DNA of 37,561 nt from Candidatus Zhuqueibacterota bacterium. GTDB taxonomy: Bacteria > Zhuqueibacterota > Zhuqueibacteria > Oceanimicrobiales > Oceanimicrobiaceae. The DNA lies in NCBI GenBank assembly GCA_029262055.1, contig JAJDAD010000106.1:1-37561 (forward strand). The letters are read 5' to 3'. Position 1 is the stretch's first letter; every line of letters begins with the position of its first letter. Below, piece by piece: positions 25,971 through 34,372 of this stretch. A program made the position numbers and the translations under genes. Below the pieces are notes generated by a model. It was given only the letters and a program-made list of their open reading frames with translations, was not told where the DNA came from and did not search any database.

Positions 25971-26939
25971 ATGAATGCACGTAGGGCGGCAAAACGGCAA
26001 AGAGCATCTGAAGACTTAAAGGATCTGGGTTTTGGTTCGCGCGTTGCCCAGCAGAGTCGACTTCGACTCCTGAATCGCGACGGCAGTTTTAACGTGGCGC
26101 GCAACGGGCTGTCCTATTTTCAATCCTTGCATCTCTATCATTCTCTCCTGTCCATGTCGTGGCCCGTGTTCTTCGCAACTATCTCCTTTATATATATTGT
26201 CACAAATATGATTTTTGCTCTGCTCTTCCTTGCCTGTGGTGCAGGTCAGATTCAGGGGTCCATTGGCATGTCTGAATTCTCGACCTATTGGCAGGCCTTT
26301 TTTCTCAGTGTCCACACCTTCACAACATTGGGATACGGCAACCTTCTGCCGCACGGACTTGCCGCAAACCTGGTGGCCACGGTGGACTCTTTCGTTGGAC
26401 TGATCCTATTTGCAAGTGCAACCGGCCTGGTGTTTGCCCGTTTCTCCAAACCCACGGCAAAGATCCTGTTTAGTGAAAAAGCCATTTTTGCACCATACCA
26501 GGACAGGGTGGCATTTGAATTCCGACTCGCAAATGCCCGCAGCAACCAACTGATAGAGGTGGAATTAAAAGTCCTGCTCAGCAAAAAGGTGGGAAAAAGT
26601 CAAGACACAAAACGGCGGTTCAGTGAACTAAAGCTAGTCCGGGAAAAAGTGTCCCTGTTCCCGCTCCACCTGACTGCGGTGCACCCAATCGACGACAAAA
26701 GCCCACTCGCAGGACAAACGCTGCAGGATCTCGAACAGGTAGATGCGGAGTTTATCGTTCTCGTAAGCGCCTTCGACGAGACCTTTGCGCAAACAGTCCA
26801 TACGCGCACATCGTACAAATGTGATGAATTGGTTTGGGGAGCAAAATTCACAGATATGTTTCGCTATCCTGACAGCGGCGTGATCGCGGTTGACCTACGC
26901 CTCATCCACGGCTACGAAGACGCAGACCTGCCGTCCTGA
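25971..26939 (+). CDS. Inward-rectifier-type potassium channel (KirBac-like)
   Basis: A 322-residue homotetrameric K+ channel of the inner membrane. The slide-helix and first transmembrane helix (about 60-88) are followed by the pore helix and selectivity filter FLSVHTFTTLGYGNLLP (filter T119-L-G-Y-G123). The second helix (about 132-157) leads into the cytoplasmic IRK immunoglobulin-like domain (about 165-310), which contains KAIFAPYQDRVAFEFRLANARSNQLIEVELKV and LTAVHPIDDKSPLAGQTLQDLEQVDAEFIVLVSAFDETFAQTVHTRTSY. This matches KirBac proteins in size and order. The gene is intact and stands alone, transcribed divergently from the secretion operon. No clear Shine-Dalgarno sequence precedes the ATG at 25971, so a slightly different start is possible. 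Confidence 0.92.
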   Translation: MNARRAAKRQRASEDLKDLGFGSRVAQQSRLRLLNRDGSFNVARNGLSYFQSLHLYHSLLSMSWPVFFATISFIYIVTNMIFALLFLACGAGQIQGSIGMSEFSTYWQAFFLSVHTFTTLGYGNLLPHGLAANLVATVDSFVGLILFASATGLVFARFSKPTAKILFSEKAIFAPYQDRVAFEFRLANARSNQLIEVELKVLLSKKVGKSQDTKRRFSELKLVREKVSLFPLHLTAVHPIDDKSPLAGQTLQDLEQVDAEFIVLVSAFDETFAQTVHTRTSYKCDELVWGAKFTDMFRYPDSGVIAVDLRLIHGYEDADLPS

Positions 26940-27198
26940 AGGCCAGGGCTTATTTTCAAGAACGCACTCCAACCGGCTACTTTAGAGGCCCCCGCTGCAA
27001 CAGCGCTGATGATTCTGCCCTCATAATTGCCCGGCATACTTTTTCTTGCAATACGTGTCTTTTAGTTCAATCATTCGAATGACAATCCGTCAAAGACGTC
27101 TCGGGTTCCCAATGTCCAGCGGCCGCAGGTTTTCCAGAAAGCATAGATGGAGTATTTGCTTCAACACCCTGGCATACAATTCGCAACATCGTTCTTAA
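26940..27198. other. Intergenic stretch with no recognisable gene
   Basis: First part of a 540-base gap after the potassium channel. I see no open frame with a ribosome binding site and no strong terminator. The rest of the gap carries the second inverted pair of CACGAAG-triplet repeats. Confidence 0.5.
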
Positions 27199-27224
27199 CC
27201 ACGAAGCACGCGAAGTTCACGAAG
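27199..27224 (+). repeat. CACGAAG-triplet repeat, left arm of pair 2
   Basis: A 26-base unit of the same design as 9145-9170: a leading C and three CACGAAG-like heptamers at 9-base period (middle copy CGCGAAG). Its inverted partner is at 27325-27350. Confidence 0.8.
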
Positions 27225-27324
27225 GAAGAAAAAGAACTTTGGAATCTCATGCATCATACCATTGTAATCTTCTTGGATCCAAGTACTTGCAGTATACCAA
27301 TTCTCAGGGGAATACAGGTTTTTT

Positions 27325-27350
27325 CTTCGTGTCCTTCGTGAACTTCGTGG
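27325..27350 (-). repeat. CACGAAG-triplet repeat, right arm of pair 2
   Basis: Inverted counterpart of 27199-27224; on the minus strand it contains three CACGAAG copies at 9-base period. The arms enclose 100 bases with no gene. A translated frame running through the left arm (LTTKHAKFTKEEKE) is an artefact of the repeat. Confidence 0.8.
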
Positions 27351-27482
27351 TGAATAATTCATGAACTTGTTTTCGCACTCCGAAAACCGATTGCAGGTCG
27401 TCATTACATGACGTACATTGTGGCAGTCGTTTTCCAAGGTTTGGCCCGGAAACAGTAACCTCCATCTCACCTGTTAAGCGCG

Positions 27483-28781
27483 ATGCAACTTACTTCTTTC
27501 ATATTGAGGATAACCAAACCTCGATATCGCCGCTCTCGCTTGTTCCTAATGCTCATTCTTACGAGTACGTTCGGTTCACAGAATGCCAAAGCCCAGGCCA
27601 CAATGGAACTCACCAGCTCCGGCGCCCTTGCTTTTCACTATCGCGGCCTGGAACTGGGCGCTGCCGGGGATCTCGAGCTGGCCCGCCTGAATTTTGAAAG
27701 AGCGTTGCAGCACATGCCACATTTCGCCAGGTCTATCCTTAACCTGCAACTCTGCGATGACGCCCGGGCCGGCCTGCTCAAACCAACTCATGCTGTCCGT
27801 TTGTTCAGGGCGGCCAACATTCTGACTATAGCCGATTCCGCCGAGGCCCTTAAGCTCTGCGACCGGGTTCTCGAACAGACCAGTGAATATGCTCCCGCCT
27901 TATTGTTTCGCGGCAGGATTTATGCGCTCCTGCAAAACCGGCAACGGGCGCTCCGTGATATGACGTCGGCCATTCGAATTACCCGGGACGATTTCCTCGC
28001 TTACTATTTTAGGGGTCGTTTGTACGCCAGGTTCGGTCAAAAGGCGAAAGCGATAGCGGATTTCACCCGAGGGCTGCAACTGGAGCCGGGCTTCGCGGCC
28101 TTAAACCTCGAACGAGGTAAGTCATTTTTCCAGAAAGGTGACTACAGCCGCGCTGTTGCCGATTTTGACGTGGCACTGTTGGCATGGACAAAGTGGGGCA
28201 AGGATTTCACGGTTTTCTCCGCCTACCTGAATCGCGGGATCGAGAAGAACGAGCGCTCTCAGCACGAACTTGCACTGTTGGATCTGAACCGGGCAATAAG
28301 GCTCAACCCGAAATTCGGAGAGGCGTATCTCAATCGCGGAATCGCTCACCTTGGACTGGAACATTTTGGCCAGGCCGTCTCCGATTTCAACATGGCCGCC
28401 CAAAAAGGACAGAATTCAGCAGAGGTCTATTATCACCGGGGTCTGGCCCGAAAGCGACTGGGTCGGCGCAAGCAAGCGATGGCAGACCAGCAGCGCGCGG
28501 TCGCTCTTGATTCGACGCTGGCCCCCGCCCTTTTTGCTTTGGGCGAAGCGCACGAGTTTGACAGAAATTATGGCCGGGCTCTCGACGCTTTCCATAGGGT
28601 GACGGCTTTGGATTCAACCGCCAAATGGGCGTTCTATCGCAAAGCAATCGTCGCGGACAAGTTGCACGACTACCCCATTGCCATCGATTCATATCGTGCC
28701 TTTCTCAGAATTGCGTCTGCGGACCTGAACAGCCACAAAGCGTTTGCCCGAAAGCGCATCCGGCATCTGCAGACTCAATGA
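27483..28781 (+). CDS. Exported tetratricopeptide repeat protein
   Basis: A 432-residue protein with an N-terminal signal sequence (basic KPRYRRSR, then LFLMLILTSTFGSQNAKAQA). About nine TPR units follow, for example ALAFHYRGLELGAAGDLELARLNFERALQHMP, ALLFRGRIYALLQNRQRALRDMTSAIRI, AYYFRGRLYARFGQKAKAIADFTRGLQLEP, EAYLNRGIAHLGLEHFGQAVSDFNMAAQKG and ALFALGEAHEFDRNYGRALDAFHRVTALD. There is no other domain. Such proteins serve as periplasmic or surface scaffolds. It has no operon partner: the arfB remnant follows on the same strand and the channel precedes it at a distance. It is distinct in sequence from the TPR protein at 10136-11644. Confidence 0.8.
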   Translation: MQLTSFILRITKPRYRRSRLFLMLILTSTFGSQNAKAQATMELTSSGALAFHYRGLELGAAGDLELARLNFERALQHMPHFARSILNLQLCDDARAGLLKPTHAVRLFRAANILTIADSAEALKLCDRVLEQTSEYAPALLFRGRIYALLQNRQRALRDMTSAIRITRDDFLAYYFRGRLYARFGQKAKAIADFTRGLQLEPGFAALNLERGKSFFQKGDYSRAVADFDVALLAWTKWGKDFTVFSAYLNRGIEKNERSQHELALLDLNRAIRLNPKFGEAYLNRGIAHLGLEHFGQAVSDFNMAAQKGQNSAEVYYHRGLARKRLGRRKQAMADQQRAVALDSTLAPALFALGEAHEFDRNYGRALDAFHRVTALDSTAKWAFYRKAIVADKLHDYPIAIDSYRAFLRIASADLNSHKAFARKRIRHLQTQ

Positions 28782-28894
28782 TTGCCTCCAGAGGCAGCGT
28801 CAGTCGAATCACACATCGCAAATGTGGCGATGTGACGAGCCGGAAATCCATCCATGCCAAAGACCCGCAATCGAGTTGGATTGCTCCCGGGAAC

Positions 28895-29056
28895 ATGATA
28901 GAAGTCAGCGAAGTCCAGTTCCAATTTGTGCGCGCATCCGGGCCGGGCGGTCAGAACGTCAACAAAGTAGCGCTCGCAGCGCAATTCCGTTTTGATGTTG
29001 CACAGAGCCCCTCGCTCGTGCCGGAGGTCAAGCAACGACTGACGAAATTGGCCGGG
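28895..29056 (+). pseudogene. arfB: Truncated arfB (class I release-factor domain) remnant
   Basis: The first 54 codons from the ATG at 28895 read as the N-terminal part of ArfB/YaeJ, the codon-independent peptidyl-tRNA hydrolase that rescues stalled ribosomes. FVRASGPGGQNVNKVALAAQFRFDVAQSPSLVPEVKQRLTKLAG contains the catalytic GGQ motif. Intact ArfB is about 140 residues. Here likeness stops at KLAG and no frame downstream continues it, so the C-terminal basic tail that enters the mRNA channel is lost. The start MIEVSEVQFQFV also lacks roughly nine residues normally found between MIEV and the FVRASGPGG segment. Both points indicate a decayed copy. The open frame runs on to 29353 antisense to the next lipoprotein gene, which I take to be chance. 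Confidence 0.72.
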
Positions 29057-29135
29057 ATTGTTTGGAACCTGGACGACCCTGGTAAACTGGCCAGTTCAAG
29101 CTCGAGCATATTGAGGCCACCGCCCTCGGTTCATT

Positions 29136-29684
29136 TCATCGATTTTGCGGCTGCAGGTGCCATTGTCCCTTCGCCACCAGAGATGTATCCACAAAAGCAT
29201 TTTGTACAACATCAAGAGGAGCACACCGCCACCTCCCCGTGCCGCTGCCTTCGCTGTCGACCGTACCGGCAAATTGTGCAATTTCCCGCCAAAAACGGCT
29301 CCCGGCATCCTCATTTGCCGGAATCTGCAGCACCACACTGTCGGGCGCAATGAGGTGAAGCCGTACATCCCCGAACACGATGGCACTGAATGTCACATCC
29401 GAACTGTCCCTCACAAGCACTCTTCTACCGACTTCACCCGTGTGCGTACCCGTGTATTCTACACGTTCGGATGTTCTGTTGGCTTCCGGGTTCAGAGCAA
29501 TTTCCAGATCGAGCGAGCATTCAATGGTACGGCCAAGAGAGTCGCTCGCGAAGGCGGTTCCGTTCAAAGTGAGGTTACTTGCCAATTCAATTTGCGGCGG
29601 TGAGTCATTAACAGATAGATCCCCGGATTCGTCTCCGCATGCAACGAGTAGGGACAGGCAGAGTAGAAGCAGTGCTACCCTCAA
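29136..29684 (-). CDS. Small predicted lipoprotein
   Basis: A 182-residue protein beginning at a TTG codon (29682-29684) with AAGGAGG 7 bases upstream. The translation then starts (M)RVALLLLCLSLLVACGDESG: a signal peptide with lipobox LVAC and an acylated cysteine at about residue 15. An open frame extends upstream to 29897 but would bury this signal peptide, so TTG is the better start. The mature part is beta-rich (SPPQIELASNLTLNGTAFASDSLGRTIECSLDLEIALNPEAN and VTFSAIVFGDVRLHLIAPDSVVLQIPANED) and has no recognised domain. The aspartate after the cysteine's glycine may influence sorting but the rules for this phylum are unknown. It stands alone between the arfB remnant and the sulfatase fusion. 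Confidence 0.65.
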   Translation of the reverse strand: MRVALLLLCLSLLVACGDESGDLSVNDSPPQIELASNLTLNGTAFASDSLGRTIECSLDLEIALNPEANRTSERVEYTGTHTGEVGRRVLVRDSSDVTFSAIVFGDVRLHLIAPDSVVLQIPANEDAGSRFWREIAQFAGTVDSEGSGTGRWRCAPLDVVQNAFVDTSLVAKGQWHLQPQNR

Positions 29685-30271
29685 TGCAAACCTCCTTTCA
29701 AAATCTAAGAATGTGTGGACAATTGCAGCCACGTTAAGCAAAAGCCAGGCCATTAGCAACAAACCGCATTTCCCATGAAAATAGAGAAATAGAAATCCCC
29801 GCAGAGCATGCTTTATCAGAAATCCGAAAGAATGTCTCAGTTTTCCGTCAGTTGATGATGCCTGGTCCGGAGAGAACGGGGCTTGGTCATATCGCATCCG
29901 CAGTACGGCTTGGGGTAGGGTTCCGCATCAGTGATGGCGCAGGGAAGAAGCAGGAGTGCTGTTTTGGTGGTCCCAGAAACGCTCAAGATGACTGCCGGAT
30001 TGTGGTGGTGTGACCTGGTTTCGCTTGAATCCACAGGAGGACTCACTGCTTGGAATTCTGATTGGTTCTCTTAAATTAGAGTGTTACATTGCACGTTTAG
30101 GTATGAGACCTACCGCAAAGGGAGCCACACGGTGTGGTGAGTGCTTCGCAATGGCGGTTCGTTTTGACAGCAGAAACCAGGTTTGGTTTCTGAGCACGTG
30201 CGGACGAAACTTTGGGGTAGCCGACATTGAATGCCATCCGTTCTCTTCAAGGAAGAAAAAGGAATCACGCC
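29685..30271. other. Long leader region before the sulfatase-GH88 fusion gene
   Basis: No gene is convincing in this 587-base gap; a 93-codon frame at 30010-30291 has no ribosome binding site or family likeness. The last 150 bases contain compact inverted repeats: CCACAC/GTGTGG (30125-30130 with 30132-30137) and an 8-bp stem CAGAAACC/GGTTTCTG around a 6-base loop (30171-30192). A GGGGTAGCC segment follows (about 30213-30221). It may be a structured 5' leader. Confidence 0.35.
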
Positions 30272-33200
30272 ATGATGAACACCAAGACTAGCACAGCAGC
30301 CGCATGGACTCTACTCGCAATTCTATTTGTATTGCCCTTCTCAAGCTCCGCCTCGGAACCGGGACCAAGTTCCAAAGCTCAACTTAGCCGCCCCAACATC
30401 ATTCTCATCCTGACGGACGACCAGGAAACCGGCAGCCTGGCGTTTATGCCACGCCTGCAGGAGCTTCTGGTCAGCAAGGGCACAACGCTGTCCAATTTTC
30501 TTTTCAATGTTTCGCTGTGCTGTCCTTCGCGCGCCTCCATCCTGCGCGGCCAGTACGCGCACAACCATTTGGTCACGACGAACAAAGCCCCGGATGGCGG
30601 ATTTAAACGCTTCCGCCGGCTTGGGCATGAAGAATCAACCATCGCAACCTGGTTGCAGGCATCGGGCTACCGTACCGTTCTGATTGGCAAATACATGAAT
30701 CAGTATCCGGGCACGAACCGCACCTACGTGCCGCCGGGCTGGGACGAATGGTATGCCGTCATCAAAGGGCACTACGTGAACTACGAACTGAACGAGAACG
30801 GCGAGATCGTTCGGTACGATAGCCGTCCTGAAGACTATGAAACCGACGTCCTGTCGCGCAAGGCCACTGATTTCATCGCCCGGGTTGCGGGAAAGTCGCC
30901 GTTCTTTATCTATCTCTCGCCCTACGCGCCGCACCGTCCGTTCATTCCTGCGCCGCGCCATCGCGACGCTTTCTCCGACTTGCAGGCGCCGCGTCCACCG
31001 TCTTTTAACGAGGCGGATGTCAGCGACAAGCCGGCGTGGATTCGAAATATCTCGTTGTTCAACTCAAGCCAAATCGAAGAGATTGACGAAAGCTACCGCG
31101 GACGCCTGCGCATGCTCCTGGCCGTAGATGAAATGATCGAGGCCCTGGTGCAAGCTCTTGACGCTGCCGGGGAACTGGACAACACGTACTTGTTTTTTGC
31201 GACGGACAATGGTTACCAGCAGGGCGAACACCGTTTGCAATTGGGCAAAAACACCCCGTACGAAGAATCGATCCGTGTGCCACTCATCGTCCGTGGACCG
31301 GACGTGCCAAAAGGCCGCGCCCGGCAGCACATGGCGGTCAACATCGACCTGGCGCCGACTTTTGCCAGGCTGGCGGGCGTGACGGCGCCGTCTTTCGTGG
31401 ATGGCGTGTCGCTGCTGCCGCTGCTCCGCGACCAACCGTCGCCAATCGCGCAATGGCGACAAGCTGCGGTGGTGCAGCACTGGCAGTTTGAGGGCACCGG
31501 CGGCGACATCCCGGAGTACCGCGCCCTGCGCACTCCCGAATACCTCTATGTCGAATACAGCACCGGCGAAATAGAATTTTACGATCTGCAAAACGACCCG
31601 CACCAACTGCACAGTCTGCATGCCACCGCCGACCCGGCTCTTCTCGAGGCGTTGTCTGAGCAACTGCGGGGCCTTGGCGATTGCGCCGGAGCAGATTGCT
31701 TCGGAAACGAGCCGTTGCCCGTGCAACACACCCTGACCGTGAACATCGCCGGATCCGGTAGCGTGACCCGTGATCCGAGTTCCCCAAACGGAGTCTACTC
31801 CGCCGGCGTTGTGGTTGCCTTGACCGCCAGCCCGGACCCGGGCTGGCAGTTTGACGGCTGGGGTGGCGATCTCGGTGGCAGCTCCAATCCGGCGTCGCTG
31901 ACCATGGATGCCGACAAATCGATCACAGCGACTTTCAGCCGAACGGATGGCGGGCCGCCGCGCTACACGCTGACGACCAACACCATCGGTTCGGGAAGCA
32001 TCGCGCTGCAGCCGGGCGGAGGCGTTTATGATTCCAGCACCGTAGTCACACTAACTGCCAATCCGGATGCGGGCTGGCAATTTGTCGATTGGAGCGGCGA
32101 CCTGACGGGTAGCTCTCCCGCGACGCCGGTGCTGATGGATTCGGACAAAAATGTGACCGCCACCTTTGTCGAGCAAGCAGACGATTTCGCGTCCGTGGTG
32201 GCGCACAGTCTCGACTTTGCCGCACAACAGTTGCGCAACTCCATCGCGCAAGTCGGTAATCCCCGCAAGTACCCGCGCAGCACCCTTGCAGACGGAAGCT
32301 GGAAAACCGTTGACGCCCGGGTTTGGACCAGCGGCTTCTTTCCGGGTCTCTTGTGGTACATGTACGAACGGACCTCGGATGAAAGCTGGCGGACGCACGC
32401 TGAAAGCTGGACTGCGGGTCTCGAGAATCAAAAATTCAACACAGGGACGCACGACGTCGGGTTCATTATCTTTAGCAGCTTTGGCCAGGGCTACCGCCTC
32501 ACCGGCAATCCGGCCAATCGCGACGTTCTGCTGCAAGCGGCGAAATCGCTCGCGACCCGCTTCAATCCCACCGTCGGTTGCATCCAGTCATGGGAGAGCG
32601 GTCCGCGCGGCCTGTTCCCGGTGATCGTGGACAATGTCATGAATCTGGAGATCCTGTTCTGGGGCGCTAAGAATGGCGGCCCGCAGTCGTGGTACGACAT
32701 GGCCGTGAGCCATACGCTCAGGACCGGCAAAGACCACGTCCGGGAAGATGGCAGCACCTTCCACATTGTCGATTACAACCCTGACACCGGCGCGATCATC
32801 CGGCAGGGAGCGAACCAGGGCGTTTCAGATGAATCGACCTGGGCCAGAGGGAATGCGTGGGGCCTGTACGGCTTCGCCATGGCGTATCGCGAAACGGGCA
32901 CGTTGACGTTCCTGCAGACAGCAGAAAGGATAGCGGATTTTTTCATCGCCAATCTACCTGATGATTACGTGCCGTACTGGGATTTCAATGCGCCCAATAT
33001 TCCGGACGAGCCCAAAGAAGCGTCTGCTGCGGCCATTGCGGCATCCGGGCTGCTGGAGCTGAGCACGCTGGTGACGGATGCCGCTGCGGAAGCCAAGTAC
33101 CGGCAAGCCGCCCACAATATTCTCGCATCGCTGTCGTCGCCGGCCTACCTCGCTGAGGGAACAAACAGCAGCGGCATTCTATTGCACTCAAACAGCAACG

Positions 33201-34372
33201 TGACCAAGCGCAAGGAAGTGGACGTCTCTCTGATTCACGCCGACCACTACTTCATCGAAGCGCTACTGCGTTTTGACCCGGGCTCCGGCGGTGGCGATCC
33301 GACACGACACACCCTGACCCTGGCCACGACCGGTGCGGGTACGGTCACAGCAAACCCGGCGCCCGTGAACGGCGGTTATGTTGCCGGCTCAGTCGTGACC
33401 TTGCAGGCCACTCCGGCGCCGGGCTGGCAGTTCGACAGTTGGAGCGATGACCTGAGCGGCAGCGCCAATCCAGCCACCCTGACCATGACGTCGAACAAGC
33501 TGGTGACCGCCAACTTTGTGCAGGCCGGCGGCAGCGGCAGCACCTTTACATTTTTCCCGGCGGAAGACACCCGCACCAAGTCAAATCGCCCGGCCAGCAA
33601 TTACGGCGGCAGTACGGAATTGCGTCTGAAGGCGCGCTCCCCGGATCAATACTCTTATTTGAAATTTGACCTTTCCGGAATCACCGGAACGGTAAACAAG
33701 GCCACGTTGCGCTTGTTTTGCACGGAAGGCAGCGTCAGCGGCGGGGCAGTCTCGGCCGTCTCCAACCTCTACTCCGGCAGCAACTCGCCCTGGCTCGAAT
33801 CCGGCCTGGACTGGCTCAACAAGCCCGAGCTGGCCGGTCCTGTGCTGAGCAGCGTCGCTGCCGTAGCGGCCGGAAACTGGGTGGAGTTTGACGTCAGCGC
33901 CGCTGTGAGTGGCAATGGCACCGTGAGTTTCGGTTTGAAGAACAGCTCTTCGGACAAAGCCATCTACAGCTCCAGGGAAGGCGCGTCGCCGCCCGAGCTG
34001 GTGCTAGTGACCGGCGCCACATCGGCAACGCGCGAGGTTGCCGCCTCACCCCTGACAGCGGGAAACCGGACGCCTCTGCCGTCACAGTTCTCTCTCGCGC
34101 CCAACTACCCGAATCCGTTTAACCCGGCCACCTCGATCCAGTACGGCGTCCCCGGACTGGCCGGCGCAGGAACGCACGTGGTCGTGGAGGTCTTTAACGT
34201 GCAGGGAGCAAAAGTGCGCACCCTGGTAGACGGTTTTCATGCTCCCGGAGTGTACGATGTAGCGTGGGACGGCACCGATGCAGCGGGCGTGCAGGTCGGC
34301 AGCGGCAACTATATCTACCTGATGCGCGCCGGTAACTCGATCCTGTCGCGCACAATGACGTTGTTGAAGTAG
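30272..34372 (+). CDS. Secreted sulfatase-GH88 glucuronyl hydrolase fusion with sorting tail
   Basis: A 1366-residue secreted enzyme with a signal peptide (about 1-28). Residues 40-475 form a sulfatase: PNIILILTDDQ supplies metal ligands D49-D50, and LCCPSRASILRG contains the formylglycine motif C83-x-P-S-R. Segments such as GGFKRF, IGKYMNQY and PPGWDEWYA resemble N-acetylglucosamine-6-sulfatases. Two InlB-type repeats (about 484-560 and 565-634) are followed by a GH88 unsaturated glucuronyl hydrolase (638-1002). Its paired aspartates are D728 (THDVGF) and D787 (IVDNVMNL), spaced as in Bacillus UGL (D88/D149). A third InlB-type repeat (1012-1085), a DNRLRE/CBM96-like module (1090-1248) and a FlgD-like C-terminal sorting tail (1270-1366, NYPNPFNPATSIQY...SRTMTLLK) complete it. 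The expected job is removing sulfate and the unsaturated uronate from lyase-cut glycosaminoglycan-like chains. Start at 30272 or 30275, after AAAGGAA. Confidence 0.88.
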   Translation: MMNTKTSTAAAWTLLAILFVLPFSSSASEPGPSSKAQLSRPNIILILTDDQETGSLAFMPRLQELLVSKGTTLSNFLFNVSLCCPSRASILRGQYAHNHLVTTNKAPDGGFKRFRRLGHEESTIATWLQASGYRTVLIGKYMNQYPGTNRTYVPPGWDEWYAVIKGHYVNYELNENGEIVRYDSRPEDYETDVLSRKATDFIARVAGKSPFFIYLSPYAPHRPFIPAPRHRDAFSDLQAPRPPSFNEADVSDKPAWIRNISLFNSSQIEEIDESYRGRLRMLLAVDEMIEALVQALDAAGELDNTYLFFATDNGYQQGEHRLQLGKNTPYEESIRVPLIVRGPDVPKGRARQHMAVNIDLAPTFARLAGVTAPSFVDGVSLLPLLRDQPSPIAQWRQAAVVQHWQFEGTGGDIPEYRALRTPEYLYVEYSTGEIEFYDLQNDPHQLHSLHATADPALLEALSEQLRGLGDCAGADCFGNEPLPVQHTLTVNIAGSGSVTRDPSSPNGVYSAGVVVALTASPDPGWQFDGWGGDLGGSSNPASLTMDADKSITATFSRTDGGPPRYTLTTNTIGSGSIALQPGGGVYDSSTVVTLTANPDAGWQFVDWSGDLTGSSPATPVLMDSDKNVTATFVEQADDFASVVAHSLDFAAQQLRNSIAQVGNPRKYPRSTLADGSWKTVDARVWTSGFFPGLLWYMYERTSDESWRTHAESWTAGLENQKFNTGTHDVGFIIFSSFGQGYRLTGNPANRDVLLQAAKSLATRFNPTVGCIQSWESGPRGLFPVIVDNVMNLEILFWGAKNGGPQSWYDMAVSHTLRTGKDHVREDGSTFHIVDYNPDTGAIIRQGANQGVSDESTWARGNAWGLYGFAMAYRETGTLTFLQTAERIADFFIANLPDDYVPYWDFNAPNIPDEPKEASAAAIAASGLLELSTLVTDAAAEAKYRQAAHNILASLSSPAYLAEGTNSSGILLHSNSNVTKRKEVDVSLIHADHYFIEALLRFDPGSGGGDPTRHTLTLATTGAGTVTANPAPVNGGYVAGSVVTLQATPAPGWQFDSWSDDLSGSANPATLTMTSNKLVTANFVQAGGSGSTFTFFPAEDTRTKSNRPASNYGGSTELRLKARSPDQYSYLKFDLSGITGTVNKATLRLFCTEGSVSGGAVSAVSNLYSGSNSPWLESGLDWLNKPELAGPVLSSVAAVAAGNWVEFDVSAAVSGNGTVSFGLKNSSSDKAIYSSREGASPPELVLVTGATSATREVAASPLTAGNRTPLPSQFSLAPNYPNPFNPATSIQYGVPGLAGAGTHVVVEVFNVQGAKVRTLVDGFHAPGVYDVAWDGTDAAGVQVGSGNYIYLMRAGNSILSRTMTLLK

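Noticed and set aside
28625-29353. 242-codon open frame taken as a whole gene
   Set aside because: Its first part is out of frame inside the TPR gene and its last part is antisense to the lipoprotein; only the arfB-like middle is meaningful.
29685-29897. Longer start for the small lipoprotein
   Set aside because: It would bury the signal peptide and lipobox; the TTG at 29684 has AAGGAGG at the right distance.
30185-30230. Cyclic-di-GMP-I riboswitch, suggested by GGTAGCC
   Set aside because: The required GACGCAAAGC segment and the GAAA-tetraloop helix order are not present; only the short GGTAGCC string fits.
30010-30291. 93-codon open frame before the sulfatase fusion as a gene
   Set aside because: No ribosome binding site, no family likeness, and it runs into the start of the real gene in another frame.
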